From NCBI GenBank assembly GCA_018715065.1, contig DVMJ01000014.1, forward strand, positions 13,398-77,397: 64,000 nt of DNA, in the 5' to 3' direction. Each line of letters opens with the position of its first letter. Position 1 is the first letter of the stretch. The position numbers were made by a program, and so were the translations under genes. The stretch comes from Fimiplasma intestinipullorum (lineage in GTDB: Bacteria; Bacillota_I; Bacilli_A; Erysipelotrichales; Coprobacillaceae). Shown one piece after another: positions 17,326-26,122 of this stretch. A model generated the notes under the pieces. The model made no database searches and was not told the DNA's origin. It worked only from the letters and a program-made list of their open reading frames with translations.

Positions 17326-17331
17326 AAAAAG

Positions 17332-18363
17332 ATGAAAAAAAGAATTGTGATCTTATTTGGTGGACAGTCCAGTGAATATGCGGTCTCTTTAGAAAGTGCC
17401 GCTTCGGTGATCGAACATCTAGATAAGCAGCGTTATGAACCTTACTTGATCGGAATCACGACCAAAGGAGAATGGTTCAAATATGAAGGAACAACCAAGC
17501 GGATTGCTGATGATGCCTGGCAGCAGGGAAAACTGACACCCGTTGTTTTGAGTCCGGCAGGTCTGTGGGAGAATGGCAAGAAGGTTCATGTCGATGCGAT
17601 CCTGCCGATCATGCACGGCAAGAATGGCGAGGATGGCAGTATTCAAGGACTGATTCAGCTCAGTCATCTGCCGTTGATCGGTTGTGATGTGACCGGTTCG
17701 GCCATCTGCATGGATAAACATCGCGCCCATCAGATTGTCAGAGCGGATGGCATCCGAGTGCCCAACCACATTGCTTTATTTGCCGGTGATCCACTGCCCG
17801 AGAACCTGAACTACCCACTCTTTGTTAAGCCCAATCGCGGGGGATCGTCACTGGGCATGAGCTATTTATTAGATGCCTCCGGTCTAGCCCAGGCGGTGGA
17901 CAAAGCTTTTCAATATGATGAGATGGTCCTTTTAGAAGAGGAAGTCAAGGGCTTTGAAGTGGGCTGTGCAGTGATGGGCTGCCGACAGCTTGTGGCCGGT
18001 GAGGTGGATGAGATCGAAGTGGGCAGCGGGTTCTTTGATTATGTCGAAAAATATCAGCTGAAGACCGCTTCGATCCATGTGCCGGCGCGTCTGGCTCAAA
18101 ATGAGCGCCAAAAGATCCAGCAGCTTGCCAAACGCATCTATCGCTTGCTTGGATGTCGTGGTTTTGCCAGGGTCGATCTCTTTGTTTTAGAAAATGGAGA
18201 GCTGGTCTTTAATGAAGTGAATACGATCCCAGGCTTTACGAGCCATAGTCGCTTTCCGTCCATGATGAAGGCAATCGGATATGATATGACAGAATTATTG
18301 ACGATCTTGATAGAGGAGGGAATCAAAGATGCAAACAGTATACTTACAGCCGTCCCAAATTAA
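17332..18363 (+). CDS. vanG: D-alanine--D-serine ligase, VanG type
   Basis: 343 residues. ATP-grasp ligase with IVILFGGQSSEYAVSLESA, PIMHGKNGEDGSIQGLIQL, MDKHRAHQIVR, PLFVKPNRGGSSLG and NEVNTIPGFTSHSRFPSMM. The omega-loop region GFFDYVEKYQLK carries the EKY-L pattern seen in VanC/E/G D-Ala-D-Ser ligases rather than the VanA/B type. It makes the D-Ala-D-Ser ending that lowers vancomycin binding to lipid II. Start at ATG 17332 (GGAG 6 bases upstream); ATG 17320 and GTG 17305 are in frame but overlap the hairpin. Overlaps vanXY by 35 bases. Confidence 0.88.
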   Translation: MKKRIVILFGGQSSEYAVSLESAASVIEHLDKQRYEPYLIGITTKGEWFKYEGTTKRIADDAWQQGKLTPVVLSPAGLWENGKKVHVDAILPIMHGKNGEDGSIQGLIQLSHLPLIGCDVTGSAICMDKHRAHQIVRADGIRVPNHIALFAGDPLPENLNYPLFVKPNRGGSSLGMSYLLDASGLAQAVDKAFQYDEMVLLEEEVKGFEVGCAVMGCRQLVAGEVDEIEVGSGFFDYVEKYQLKTASIHVPARLAQNERQKIQQLAKRIYRLLGCRGFARVDLFVLENGELVFNEVNTIPGFTSHSRFPSMMKAIGYDMTELLTILIEEGIKDANSILTAVPN

Positions 18364-19057
18364 TCAGGGACCTCTTGTCCTGGTCAATGCCGCACATCCT
18401 TACCAGGCTTCTCAAATCCCGGATCTAAAAAAGATCCAAAATGAACAGATGCAGACCCGTGCGGCGATGGCCCTCCAGCAGATACTGATGCAAACCGATC
18501 GCATCTTTTGTGTCAGCGGTTACCGCAGTCATGCGACCCAGCAGGCACTCTATGAAGACTGTATCAAAGAGCGCGGCATCCAGACGGCAGCGAACTATGT
18601 GGCACTGCCCGGATGCAGCGAACATGAGACCGGCTTGGCCATGGATCTAGCGCTTAAAGGAAGCGACATTGATCTGATCTGTCCGCATTTTCAGGAGGAT
18701 CCGCTTTGTGACTGGTTTAGCCGCGAAGCGGTACGACATGGCTTTATTCGCCGCTATCAAGCCAAGGATCAGGAAGTGACAGGGATTGCGGCAGAACCAT
18801 GGCATTTTCGTTACGTTGGTCATCCGCATGCGGCTCTGATGGAGCGCTACGGCTGGTGTCTGGAGAATTATCATCGTATCCTGGCGCAGCATGATCTTTA
18901 TGACCCATTGATCTATGTGGAAGAGGGCTGGGTCTATGAGATCTTTCTAGTCAGGTTGACACGACCCACTAGCCTCTCTTTGAGAGACGCGGCAGCCTAT
19001 ATGCTTTCTGGCAATAATATAGACGGTGTAGTTGTCACTGTCCGGAGAAGGGCATGA
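18329..19057 (+). CDS. vanXY: D,D-dipeptidase/D,D-carboxypeptidase, VanXY type
   Basis: 242 residues. Peptidase M15B zinc site: SEHETGLAMDL (His99, Asp106) and EPWHFRYVG (Glu156, His159). ALPGCSEH, DLICPHF and the EPWHFRYVG-PH pattern are very close to VanXY of VanC/G clusters. It removes D-Ala-D-Ala dipeptide and terminal D-Ala from precursors. No signal peptide or membrane anchor, as expected for the cytosolic bifunctional enzyme. The tail ending SGNNIDGVVVTV is a short extra domain also known in VanXYG. ATG has AGGAGGG 8 bases upstream; the gene overlaps both neighbours. Confidence 0.88.
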   Translation: MQTVYLQPSQINQGPLVLVNAAHPYQASQIPDLKKIQNEQMQTRAAMALQQILMQTDRIFCVSGYRSHATQQALYEDCIKERGIQTAANYVALPGCSEHETGLAMDLALKGSDIDLICPHFQEDPLCDWFSREAVRHGFIRRYQAKDQEVTGIAAEPWHFRYVGHPHAALMERYGWCLENYHRILAQHDLYDPLIYVEEGWVYEIFLVRLTRPTSLSLRDAAAYMLSGNNIDGVVVTVRRRA

Positions 19058-20013
19058 TTTGGCACTATTTGGGGATCGATACGGCGCGCTTTGTTGCCAG
19101 TCTATTCGTTGTGATGATCCATATCGATCCTTTTATAGAACCTTTGAATTTTGTCATGACCCGTATCTTTGGTCGTTTGGCCGTCCCATTCTTTATGATG
19201 ACCACCGGTTATTTCCTTTATCGTCGTGAACCAGAAGGCAGATGGCTGAAGACCGTCCTTCATTTGCTGAAGCTCTACGCTTTTGCCACCCTGCTCTATT
19301 TCCCTTTAATGATCTATAGTGGTCAGCTATCTAGTCCGGGCATGTTTCTACAGGATCTGTTTTGGAATGGCACCTTCTATCATCTTTGGTATTTTCCTGC
19401 CATGATCATCGGCTTGGTCATTGTTGAAGGATTGCGTCGCTATGCTCCTGAAAAGCTCGCCTGGTTTGTTGTCATCCTGCTCTATCTGATTGGCTTAGGT
19501 GGGGATAGCTATGGGCAATGGTTTATCTCAACGCCATTTTATGCAGGGCTAGGCAGTTGGATGGCCTATACACGAAACGGTCTTTTCTTTGCACCACTGA
19601 TGATCATGTTAGGAGCCCATGCCTCCAAGTGCTGCTTAAAACCGCTGGGGATGCTGCTCTTGTTTGGGCTTTACAGCGGCGAAATGACGCTGATTCATCA
19701 AAATGGCTGGGCTGTTCACGATGCCATGACGCTCTTTTTACCACTGATGTCATTGGCTTTATTTCAGTGGCTATTAAAACAATCATCCAAGCGTCATCTT
19801 TTACTGGCGAATCTGTCGATGTGGATCTATCTGCTTCATCCATGGTTGATTGTTATTGTCCGAGGGATGGCCAGCTTGAGCGGATTACTGATCCTTAAAG
19901 AAAATGCGCTGATCTTGTATTTACTGACTGTCGTCGGTTCCTTAGGAGCCGGTTGGCTGATCGAAAGGGGGAGAAGAATCGATGGACAAAAGCAGAAGCT
20001 GGATAGAAATTGA
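19054..20013 (+). CDS. vanT: Membrane acyltransferase-3-like protein, VanT N-terminal half
   Basis: 319 residues, about 10 membrane segments: LGIDTARFVASLFVVMIHID, ITLFGRLAVPFFMMTTGYF-like region and FYHLWYFPAMIIGL. This matches the acyltransferase-3-type membrane domain that forms the N-terminal half of VanT serine racemases, thought to import or handle L-serine. Here it is a separate gene, ATGA-overlapped with vanXY, and its 3' end overlaps the racemase gene by 32 bases in another frame. Confidence 0.8.
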   Translation: MIWHYLGIDTARFVASLFVVMIHIDPFIEPLNFVMTRIFGRLAVPFFMMTTGYFLYRREPEGRWLKTVLHLLKLYAFATLLYFPLMIYSGQLSSPGMFLQDLFWNGTFYHLWYFPAMIIGLVIVEGLRRYAPEKLAWFVVILLYLIGLGGDSYGQWFISTPFYAGLGSWMAYTRNGLFFAPLMIMLGAHASKCCLKPLGMLLLFGLYSGEMTLIHQNGWAVHDAMTLFLPLMSLALFQWLLKQSSKRHLLLANLSMWIYLLHPWLIVIVRGMASLSGLLILKENALILYLLTVVGSLGAGWLIERGRRIDGQKQKLDRN

Positions 20014-21073
20014 TGAAATGGCTTTGTATCATAATGTGCAGCTGATCTCCCGCCAATTACCTCAGGAAGTTTCTATCATTGCGGTGGTCAAGGCCAATGC
20101 TTATGGACATGGCGCAGTGCCGGTCAGCCGACTTTTAAATACCTGGGGGATCACTCATTTTGCGGTAGCCACCCTGCCAGAAGCGATTGCCCTAAGAAAG
20201 GGCGGCATTCAGGGGGAGATCTTGATTTTAGGTTATACCGATCCCAGCCATGCCGCACAACTGGTAAGCTATGATCTGACACAGACCTTGCTGGATCGAA
20301 GCTATGCCCAAAGCCTGTCTGCTGCGCGACTTCCTGTGTCATGTCATCTCGCGATGGATACAGGGATGCATCGTTTAGGGGAACAAAGTGTTTCGAAACT
20401 GCAGGCCATATGTCAGCTGCCTTACCTAAAGATGACCGGGATCTTTTCACATCTGGCCGTTCCTGATCAACTGGACCGGACCTCCAAAGCCTATACGTTA
20501 GAGCAGATTGCCTGCTTTGAGCGAACACTTCAGCAGCTTGCCAAAGCCGGTTTCCATCCTTCGATGCGTCATTTGGCCAGCAGTTATGGTTTTCTGAATT
20601 ATCCGCAGGCCTGGTATGATGGGGTACGTTTGGGGCTCTGTTTATTTGGTATAGACAGTGATACCCATTCTCATCAGGCCAGCGATTACGGGCTTTTACC
20701 AGTGCTGTCTTTAAAGAGTCGTCTGGTACTGATGCGTGATCTTGAGGCTGGCAAGAGCGTTGGTTATGGCTGCACTTATATGACCAGTCATCCTTTGCGC
20801 ATGGGGGTTTTGCCCATTGGCTACGCTGATGGGATCGATCGCCGTCTTTCCAATAATGGTGAGGTCCTCATACGCGGTAAATATGCTCCAATTATCGGGC
20901 GGATCTGTATGGATCAGATGATGATCGATCTGAGTGGGATACCCGAAGCGTGTCTGGGGGATGAAGTGACACTGATTGGGCCTGGCATGCCGGTAGAAAA
21001 GATGGCAGCCAATTGTCAGACGATCTCCAATGAGATTTTAAGTCGTCTAGGCCGTCGATTATATACGGACTAG
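19982..21073 (+). CDS. vanT: Serine/alanine racemase, VanT C-terminal half
   Basis: 363 residues, PLP-dependent Alr fold: SWIEIDEMALYHN, PLP lysine in IIAVVKANAYGHG (Lys37), catalytic Tyr in SVGYGCTY (Tyr262) and RICMDQMMIDL. ATLPEAIALRKGGIQGEIL and ILGYTDP are like VanT racemase domains. It would supply D-Ser for the ligase. In known van clusters this domain is fused to the membrane domain; here it has its own ATG with an AAAGGGGGAG site 8 bases upstream. A canonical Alr role is possible, but the context favours VanT. Confidence 0.82.
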   Translation: MDKSRSWIEIDEMALYHNVQLISRQLPQEVSIIAVVKANAYGHGAVPVSRLLNTWGITHFAVATLPEAIALRKGGIQGEILILGYTDPSHAAQLVSYDLTQTLLDRSYAQSLSAARLPVSCHLAMDTGMHRLGEQSVSKLQAICQLPYLKMTGIFSHLAVPDQLDRTSKAYTLEQIACFERTLQQLAKAGFHPSMRHLASSYGFLNYPQAWYDGVRLGLCLFGIDSDTHSHQASDYGLLPVLSLKSRLVLMRDLEAGKSVGYGCTYMTSHPLRMGVLPIGYADGIDRRLSNNGEVLIRGKYAPIIGRICMDQMMIDLSGIPEACLGDEVTLIGPGMPVEKMAANCQTISNEILSRLGRRLYTD

Positions 21074-21091
21074 AAGGACCATCTAAATGAA

Positions 21092-21119
21092 AAAAACAAA
21101 CCAATCAAGGTTTGTTTTT
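21092..21119. terminator. Bidirectional terminator
   Basis: AAAAACAAACC (21092-21102) / GGTTTGTTTTT (21109-21119), 11-bp stem. Ends the van operon on the plus strand and bioY on the minus strand. Confidence 0.8.
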
Positions 21120-21693
21120 ACTTTAAGATATTTTTCCTGACAATGGGTACCAGCTTATAAGCCGTCAAGGCCCCGAATATGCAAAGAAGGTAATCCGGAA
21201 CGGCGGTGATGACAAAGCAGTTGATAAACACCAGTCCCCAACCTACAGGAACATCGATCACATAATTGCTGATGACATAGAAATAGATCATTCCGCAAAG
21301 ATAATAGAGGGCGTACCCAACGGTAGCGATAATGAGATATTGCCAGCCTTTTTTAGGAAGCCAGCGCTCGCAAAGATAGCCGATAGCGCCGGAGTTAAAG
21401 GCAAAACCTAACAGAAAGCCAAAAGTTGGACGGATCAGGTAGGCTGGTCCACCACCTGAGGCAAAAACAGGAATACCGACCAAGCCGATCAGAAGATAGA
21501 TCAGGACACTCAAAAGTCCTCTTTTTCCTCCTAATAGGAATCCTGCCAGTATGGAAAAATAATACTGTAAGGTAAAATGCATGGGCATTGGCTGTACAGG
21601 AATGGTAATTTGTAAAAATGCACCGATAGCAATCAGCGCCGAAAACAGAGCGCAGATGACAAGCTCTTGAACTCGCGATTGTTTTTTATTCAT
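21118..21693 (-). CDS. bioY: Biotin transporter substrate-binding subunit
   Basis: About 191 residues, six membrane segments. QITIPVQPMPMHFTLQYYFSILAGFLLGGKRG and GGPAYLIRPTFGFLLGF are characteristic of BioY, the S component of the biotin ECF transporter. Start at ATG 21693 because GGAGG lies 7 bases upstream; the frame extends to 21726. No BirA-type operator is evident upstream. Confidence 0.93.
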   Translation of the reverse strand: MNKKQSRVQELVICALFSALIAIGAFLQITIPVQPMPMHFTLQYYFSILAGFLLGGKRGLLSVLIYLLIGLVGIPVFASGGGPAYLIRPTFGFLLGFAFNSGAIGYLCERWLPKKGWQYLIIATVGYALYYLCGMIYFYVISNYVIDVPVGWGLVFINCFVITAVPDYLLCIFGALTAYKLVPIVRKNILK

Positions 21694-21790
21694 ATAAGCA
21701 CCTCCGTGTATGCGTTCAATAGACATAATATGTAACCATTATACACAAAAGCGGCTTAAATGAAAAGAAATAGCTTCGTTCCGGTCGATG

Positions 21791-21810
21791 ACAAAATGAT
21801 ATCATTTTGT
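21791..21810. promoter_or_regulatory. Perfect 20-bp palindrome upstream of marR
   Basis: ACAAAATGAT at 21791-21800 is followed directly by its reverse complement. It lies 10 bases before the -35 of the marR promoter and about 100 bases upstream of bioY. No T-run follows, so an operator is more likely than a terminator. Confidence 0.55.
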
Positions 21811-21820
21811 GAAAAGGCTC

Positions 21821-21868
21821 TTTACAATTGGCAGACTATCCCTTATAATATGGTTCGTAGCCGAACAA
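21821..21868 (+). promoter_or_regulatory. marR promoter with overlapping operator
   Basis: TTTACA (21821-21826), 17-base spacer, TATAAT (21844-21849). Immediately after the -10 is GGTTCGTAGCCGAAC, with the GTTCG/CGAAC inverted repeat, at 21850-21868. Two related sites lie before the ABC genes at 22340-22373. Confidence 0.75.
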
Positions 21869-21881
21869 TGGAGGTGGTCAA

Positions 21882-22319
21882 ATGTTTCGTGATCCTATCG
21901 GATATCGAATCAAAACGCTAAGTAATATGATGAAGCGAAACATGGAATGCCAGTTTGGACCCAGAAACGATCGGGCAACCCTGATGCAGGGGTGGATCAT
22001 CGGCTTCTTAAGCGATCGTGAAGAGAAAGGGCTGGAGACATTTCAGAAGGACATTGAAGAGGAGTTTTCCATCAACCGTTCGACAACTTCAGAAATGCTT
22101 AAATTGATGACAAAACGTGGTATGATCCAACGTCTGCCAGTGGCAAAGGATGCCAGGCTCAAGAAGATCGTCTTGACCGATGAGAGCCGGGCCATCAATC
22201 AACACATTGATAGGACACTGCGCGAGATGCATGCCCGTTTGACCGAAGGTTTGACAGAAACAGAGATTGAATCATTTATCGTTGTTTTGGATAAATTGAT
22301 AGCCAATGCCGAAAAGTAG
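21882..22319 (+). CDS. MarR family transcriptional regulator
   Basis: 145 residues, winged HTH with EEEFSINRSTTSEMLKLMTK and RGMIQRLPVAKDARLKKIVL (the wing). Ribosome site GGAGGTGG before the ATG. Directly upstream of a two-gene ABC exporter and flanked by matching operator-like sites, so it probably represses itself and the exporter until a drug-like ligand binds. Confidence 0.92.
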   Translation: MFRDPIGYRIKTLSNMMKRNMECQFGPRNDRATLMQGWIIGFLSDREEKGLETFQKDIEEEFSINRSTTSEMLKLMTKRGMIQRLPVAKDARLKKIVLTDESRAINQHIDRTLREMHARLTEGLTETEIESFIVVLDKLIANAEK

Positions 22320-22339
22320 TGATTTATTTTTTGGCTGTA

Positions 22340-22373
22340 TTGTTCGGTAGCGAATCGTTCGGTTACGATTAAT
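22340..22373 (+). promoter_or_regulatory. Two tandem MarR operator-like sites before the ABC exporter
   Basis: TTGTTCGGTAGCGAATCGT (22340-22358) and TCGTTCGGTTACGATTAAT (22355-22373) overlap, 15 bases apart. They match the reverse complement of the site on the marR promoter (TTGTTCGGCTACGAACCAT). The shared core is GTTCGG-YWR-CGA. Confidence 0.7.
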
Positions 22374-22395
22374 TTTTAGATGGAAGGGTGGTTTA

Positions 22396-24126
22396 ATGCT
22401 AAAAACTTTGATAAGACAGGTCAAAGAATATAAAAAAGACGCATTCTTGACAATGTTCTTTGTTATTGTCGAAGTTATTTTAGAAATTCTGATCCCATTG
22501 ATGATGGCCGGTATCATTGATGAAGGAATCGAAGCCCAGAATATGAATGCTGTTTATAAATACGGGGCCATCATGTTTGTGATTGTCATTGGTACTTTAT
22601 CAACAGGCTTTCTGGCTGGTAAATATGCGGCAAGCGCTTCGACAGGGTTTGCAGCGAACTTAAGAGATGCGATGTACACCAATATTCAGACCTTCTCTTT
22701 TTCTAATATTGATAAATACAGTACGGCCGGGCTTGTCACACGTCTAACAACCGATGTGACCAATGTGCAGATGGCCTTTCAGATGATCATTCGTATGTGT
22801 ATCCGTGCACCGATGAACCTGGTGTGTGCATTGGTCATGGCGTTTATGATCCATGCTGAATTAAGCATGATCTTCGTGATTGCCATGGGATTTCTGATCA
22901 TCGTCTTAGGTACGATCATGTTCTTTGCTACGCGTTATTTTAATCAGGTTTTCCCTAAATATGATGCGTTAAACGAAAGTGTTCAGGAAAACGTCGTGGC
23001 TATTCGTACCGTTAAATCTTTCGTACGTGAAAAATACGAGAATGAGAAATTTGAAAGAGCAGCCCAGAATATCTATAAGCTTTTCGTTAAAGCAGAATCT
23101 GTACTGGCTTTCAACAACCCATCCATGATGGTGGCTGTCTATGGTTGTATTTTATTACTGTCCTGGTTAGGTGCCCAAAGTGTGGTTGGGGGAACCTTAT
23201 CCACCGGTGAGCTGACTACTTTATTCAGCTATATCATGAATATCCTGATGTCTTTGATGATGCTTTCGATGGCTTTTGTCATGATTACGATGTCGCTTGC
23301 TTCTGCCCGACGTATTGCGGAAGTCATCAATGAAAAATCTGATCTGGTCAGCCCGGAAGATGCCTTAACAACGGTTCCTAACGGTGCGGTTGATTTTAAT
23401 CATGTGACATTCTCATACAAGCACGGAACCGGTGAACCGGTTTTACGGGATATTGAATTACACATTCACTCCGGAGAGACCATTGGTATTATCGGTGGTA
23501 CGGGGAGTGCCAAGAGTAGTTTGGTCAATTTGATCAGCCGTCTGTATGATGTCGATCGTGGTAGTGTTGAAGTAGGCGGTCATGATGTACGCGAGTATGA
23601 TCTGGAAGTCCTGCGTAATGAAGTTGCCGTTGTTTTACAAAATAACGTCTTATTCAGCGGAACGATCCTGCAGAACTTAAGATGGGGAAATGAAAATGCA
23701 ACGCTTGAAGAGTGTCAGGAAGCGTGTCGTCTGGCATGTGCGGATGAATTTATTCAGAATTTCCCTGATAAATATGACACATATATTGAACAGGGCGGAA
23801 CGAATGTTTCCGGTGGGCAGAAACAGCGACTCTGTATTGCCCGTGCCCTACTGAAAAAACCAAAGATCCTGATCCTGGATGACTCCACCAGTGCTGTCGA
23901 TACAGCGACGGATGCCAGCATCCAGCAATCCTTTGAAGAACGGATCCCCGATACGACAAAGATCATCATTTCACAGCGTGTTTCCAGCGTTCAGAATGCT
24001 GACCGCATTATTGTGCTCAATGATGGGGTTGTCGATGGATTTGATACACACGATCAGCTGGTTAAAAATAATGAGATCTATCGCACGATCTATGAAACAC
24101 AGACAAAAGGAAAGGAGGAAGCATAA
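22396..24126 (+). CDS. ABC exporter, heterodimeric, degenerate-site subunit
   Basis: 576 residues: six-segment membrane domain then an ATPase domain. Walker A is GGTGSAKSSLVNL, Walker B ILDDSTSAVD has Asp where the catalytic Glu should be, and the H-loop reads IISQRVSS with Gln for His. This is the non-catalytic half of BmrCD/LmrCD-type multidrug exporters. Signature NVSGGQKQRL is intact. Stop and next start overlap (TAATG). Confidence 0.9.
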   Translation: MLKTLIRQVKEYKKDAFLTMFFVIVEVILEILIPLMMAGIIDEGIEAQNMNAVYKYGAIMFVIVIGTLSTGFLAGKYAASASTGFAANLRDAMYTNIQTFSFSNIDKYSTAGLVTRLTTDVTNVQMAFQMIIRMCIRAPMNLVCALVMAFMIHAELSMIFVIAMGFLIIVLGTIMFFATRYFNQVFPKYDALNESVQENVVAIRTVKSFVREKYENEKFERAAQNIYKLFVKAESVLAFNNPSMMVAVYGCILLLSWLGAQSVVGGTLSTGELTTLFSYIMNILMSLMMLSMAFVMITMSLASARRIAEVINEKSDLVSPEDALTTVPNGAVDFNHVTFSYKHGTGEPVLRDIELHIHSGETIGIIGGTGSAKSSLVNLISRLYDVDRGSVEVGGHDVREYDLEVLRNEVAVVLQNNVLFSGTILQNLRWGNENATLEECQEACRLACADEFIQNFPDKYDTYIEQGGTNVSGGQKQRLCIARALLKKPKILILDDSTSAVDTATDASIQQSFEERIPDTTKIIISQRVSSVQNADRIIVLNDGVVDGFDTHDQLVKNNEIYRTIYETQTKGKEEA

Positions 24127-25985
24127 TGCCAAAGAAAAAGGGTGTTTTGGGACGCTTATTGAAAGAAGTGTTTAAGCGTTATCCGGTGCATATTCTGATT
24201 GTACTTGTCTGTATTGTGGGTCAGTCTATCTGTACCGTTCAGGGTACTTTATTTACACAGACCCTGATCGATGATTATATTAACCCATTGCTGGGAACAA
24301 CGAATCCTGATTTTACGCCTTTACTGCATGCCCTTATGCGTGTTGCCTGTTTCTTTGCCGCCGGTGTCATTTTCTCCTATACTTATCAGCGTATCATGGT
24401 GTCGGTTACACAAGGATTTTTAAGAGATATGCGAATTCAAATGTTTAAACATATGGAGTCTTTGCCTATCCGTTACTTTGATTCACGGACGCATGGTGAC
24501 ATCATGTCTGTTTATACAAACGATATTGATACTTTACGTCAGTTGATCAGTCAGTCTATTCCACAGTTTACGAATAGTGTTATCACGATTGTCACAGTCT
24601 TTATTTCCATGCTGACACTCAGCATTCCGCTTACCGGAATCAGTGTGGCGATGCTTTGCGTGATCATGTTTATCTCAAGAAGTGTCGGCAGTCAGTCCGG
24701 TCGTTACTTTGTGAAGCAGCAGATTACTTTAGGTAAGATGAATGGTTTTATTGAAGAGATGATCTCCGGTCAGAAAGTCGTGAAGGTCTTCAACCATGAG
24801 GAAGAGGCCATCAAAGATTTCCGTGCTGTTAATGAAGAATTGCGTCAGAGCGCCAATCTTGCCAACAAGTTTGCCAATGTTCTGATGCCGGTAACGATCC
24901 AGTCCGGAAATATGTCATACATTCTTTGTGCGGTCATTGGTTCCATTCTGGCACTCAACGGCAGTCTTGACTTATCAGTCGGTACGCTGGTTGCCTTTAT
25001 GACCTTGAACCGTAACTTCAATAACCCAGTCGGACAGATCTCTATGCAGATCAACTCCATTGCCATGGCACAGGCTGGTGCCAGTCGTATTTACGACCTG
25101 CTCGATCAGGAAAGTGAACCAGACGAAGGAATCGTGACGCTTTGCCGCGTAGAAGTTGACGATGCAGGCAATATGCAGGAAACAGAAAAACGTACTGGTC
25201 GCTGGGCTTGGCGCCATCCTCGTCCTGATGGCAGCGTTGAATTAGTACCGATGAAAGGGGACATTCGTTTAGAGAACGTCAACTTCGGTTATAATGATGA
25301 TCATATGGTCTTGCATGATGTCAGCGTCTATGCAAATCCTGGTGAAAAGATTGCCTTCGTTGGAGCGACCGGTGCCGGTAAGACAACGATTACCAATCTG
25401 ATTAATCGTTTCTATGATATTCAAAGCGGAACGATTACCTATGATGGTATTGACATCAAGTTGATCAAAAAGGATGATCTGCGCCGTTCTTTAGGTGTCG
25501 TTCTTCAGGATACGCACCTGTTTACCGGAACTGTGATGGATAACATTCGTTACGGCCGTCTGGATGCCACCGATGAAGAGTGTATCGAGGCTGCAAAATT
25601 AACGAGTGCAGATCAGTTTATTCGTCACTTGCCGGATGGCTATCAGACCATGCTGACAGGTGATGGGGCCAACTTGTCTCAGGGGCAGCGTCAGCTGTTG
25701 GCAATTGCTCGTGCTGCGGTTGCGAATCCGCCAGCGTTGATTTTGGATGAAGCTACTTCTTCTATTGATACGCGTACAGAAATTTTAGTCCAGCAAGGAA
25801 TGGATGGGCTCATGCGCGGTCGTACGACCTTAGTTATCGCCCACCGTCTGTCGACGATCAAGAACAGTGACTGCATCATGGTTCTGGATCATGGTGTGAT
25901 CATCGAGCGTGGTAACCATGAGACATTGATGAAACAAAAAGGTAAATATTATCAGTTATACACCGGTATGATCGATCTTGATTAG
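24126..25985 (+). CDS. ABC exporter, heterodimeric, catalytic-site subunit
   Basis: 619 residues. Canonical ATPase motifs: GATGAGKTTITNL, LSQGQRQLL, ILDEATSSIDTRTE and VIAHRLSTI. It carries a 35-40 residue insertion between membrane and ATPase domain (DDAGNMQETEKRTGRWAW region), common in this subunit class. Partner of the preceding gene; together a likely drug or lipid flippase under MarR control. A hairpin terminator follows. Confidence 0.92.
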   Translation: MPKKKGVLGRLLKEVFKRYPVHILIVLVCIVGQSICTVQGTLFTQTLIDDYINPLLGTTNPDFTPLLHALMRVACFFAAGVIFSYTYQRIMVSVTQGFLRDMRIQMFKHMESLPIRYFDSRTHGDIMSVYTNDIDTLRQLISQSIPQFTNSVITIVTVFISMLTLSIPLTGISVAMLCVIMFISRSVGSQSGRYFVKQQITLGKMNGFIEEMISGQKVVKVFNHEEEAIKDFRAVNEELRQSANLANKFANVLMPVTIQSGNMSYILCAVIGSILALNGSLDLSVGTLVAFMTLNRNFNNPVGQISMQINSIAMAQAGASRIYDLLDQESEPDEGIVTLCRVEVDDAGNMQETEKRTGRWAWRHPRPDGSVELVPMKGDIRLENVNFGYNDDHMVLHDVSVYANPGEKIAFVGATGAGKTTITNLINRFYDIQSGTITYDGIDIKLIKKDDLRRSLGVVLQDTHLFTGTVMDNIRYGRLDATDEECIEAAKLTSADQFIRHLPDGYQTMLTGDGANLSQGQRQLLAIARAAVANPPALILDEATSSIDTRTEILVQQGMDGLMRGRTTLVIAHRLSTIKNSDCIMVLDHGVIIERGNHETLMKQKGKYYQLYTGMIDLD

Positions 25986-25992
25986 ACCCAGA

Positions 25993-26018
25993 GGAGAGGC
26001 GTAAGGCTTCTCCTTTTT
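25993..26018 (+). terminator. Terminator after the ABC exporter
   Basis: GGAGAGGC (25993-26000), loop GTAAG, GCTTCTCC (26006-26013), then five T. Confidence 0.8.
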
Positions 26019-26122
26019 GTTATGGAATCAGGTGATGGTCGTTTTTATTCAAACAAGAAAGAATAGATATGGAAAACCGTTACATAATTTGATAGAATCA
26101 AATAAGAAAGCTGGTGAAGAAA

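Noticed and set aside
17320..17331. Ligase start at ATG 17320 or GTG 17305
   Set aside because: Both lie on or next to the hairpin and overlap the ribosome site; ATG 17332 starts the conserved KKRIVILFGG.
19964..19973. Programmed frameshift at AAAGGGGGAG joining the two VanT parts
   Set aside because: The needed shift is +1 and no standard slippery heptamer for it is present; the racemase has its own strong ribosome site. Kept only as a split-gene observation.
21694..21760. BirA operator before bioY
   Set aside because: The imperfect ATAAT/ATTAT symmetry does not match the known TTGTTAAC-type site.
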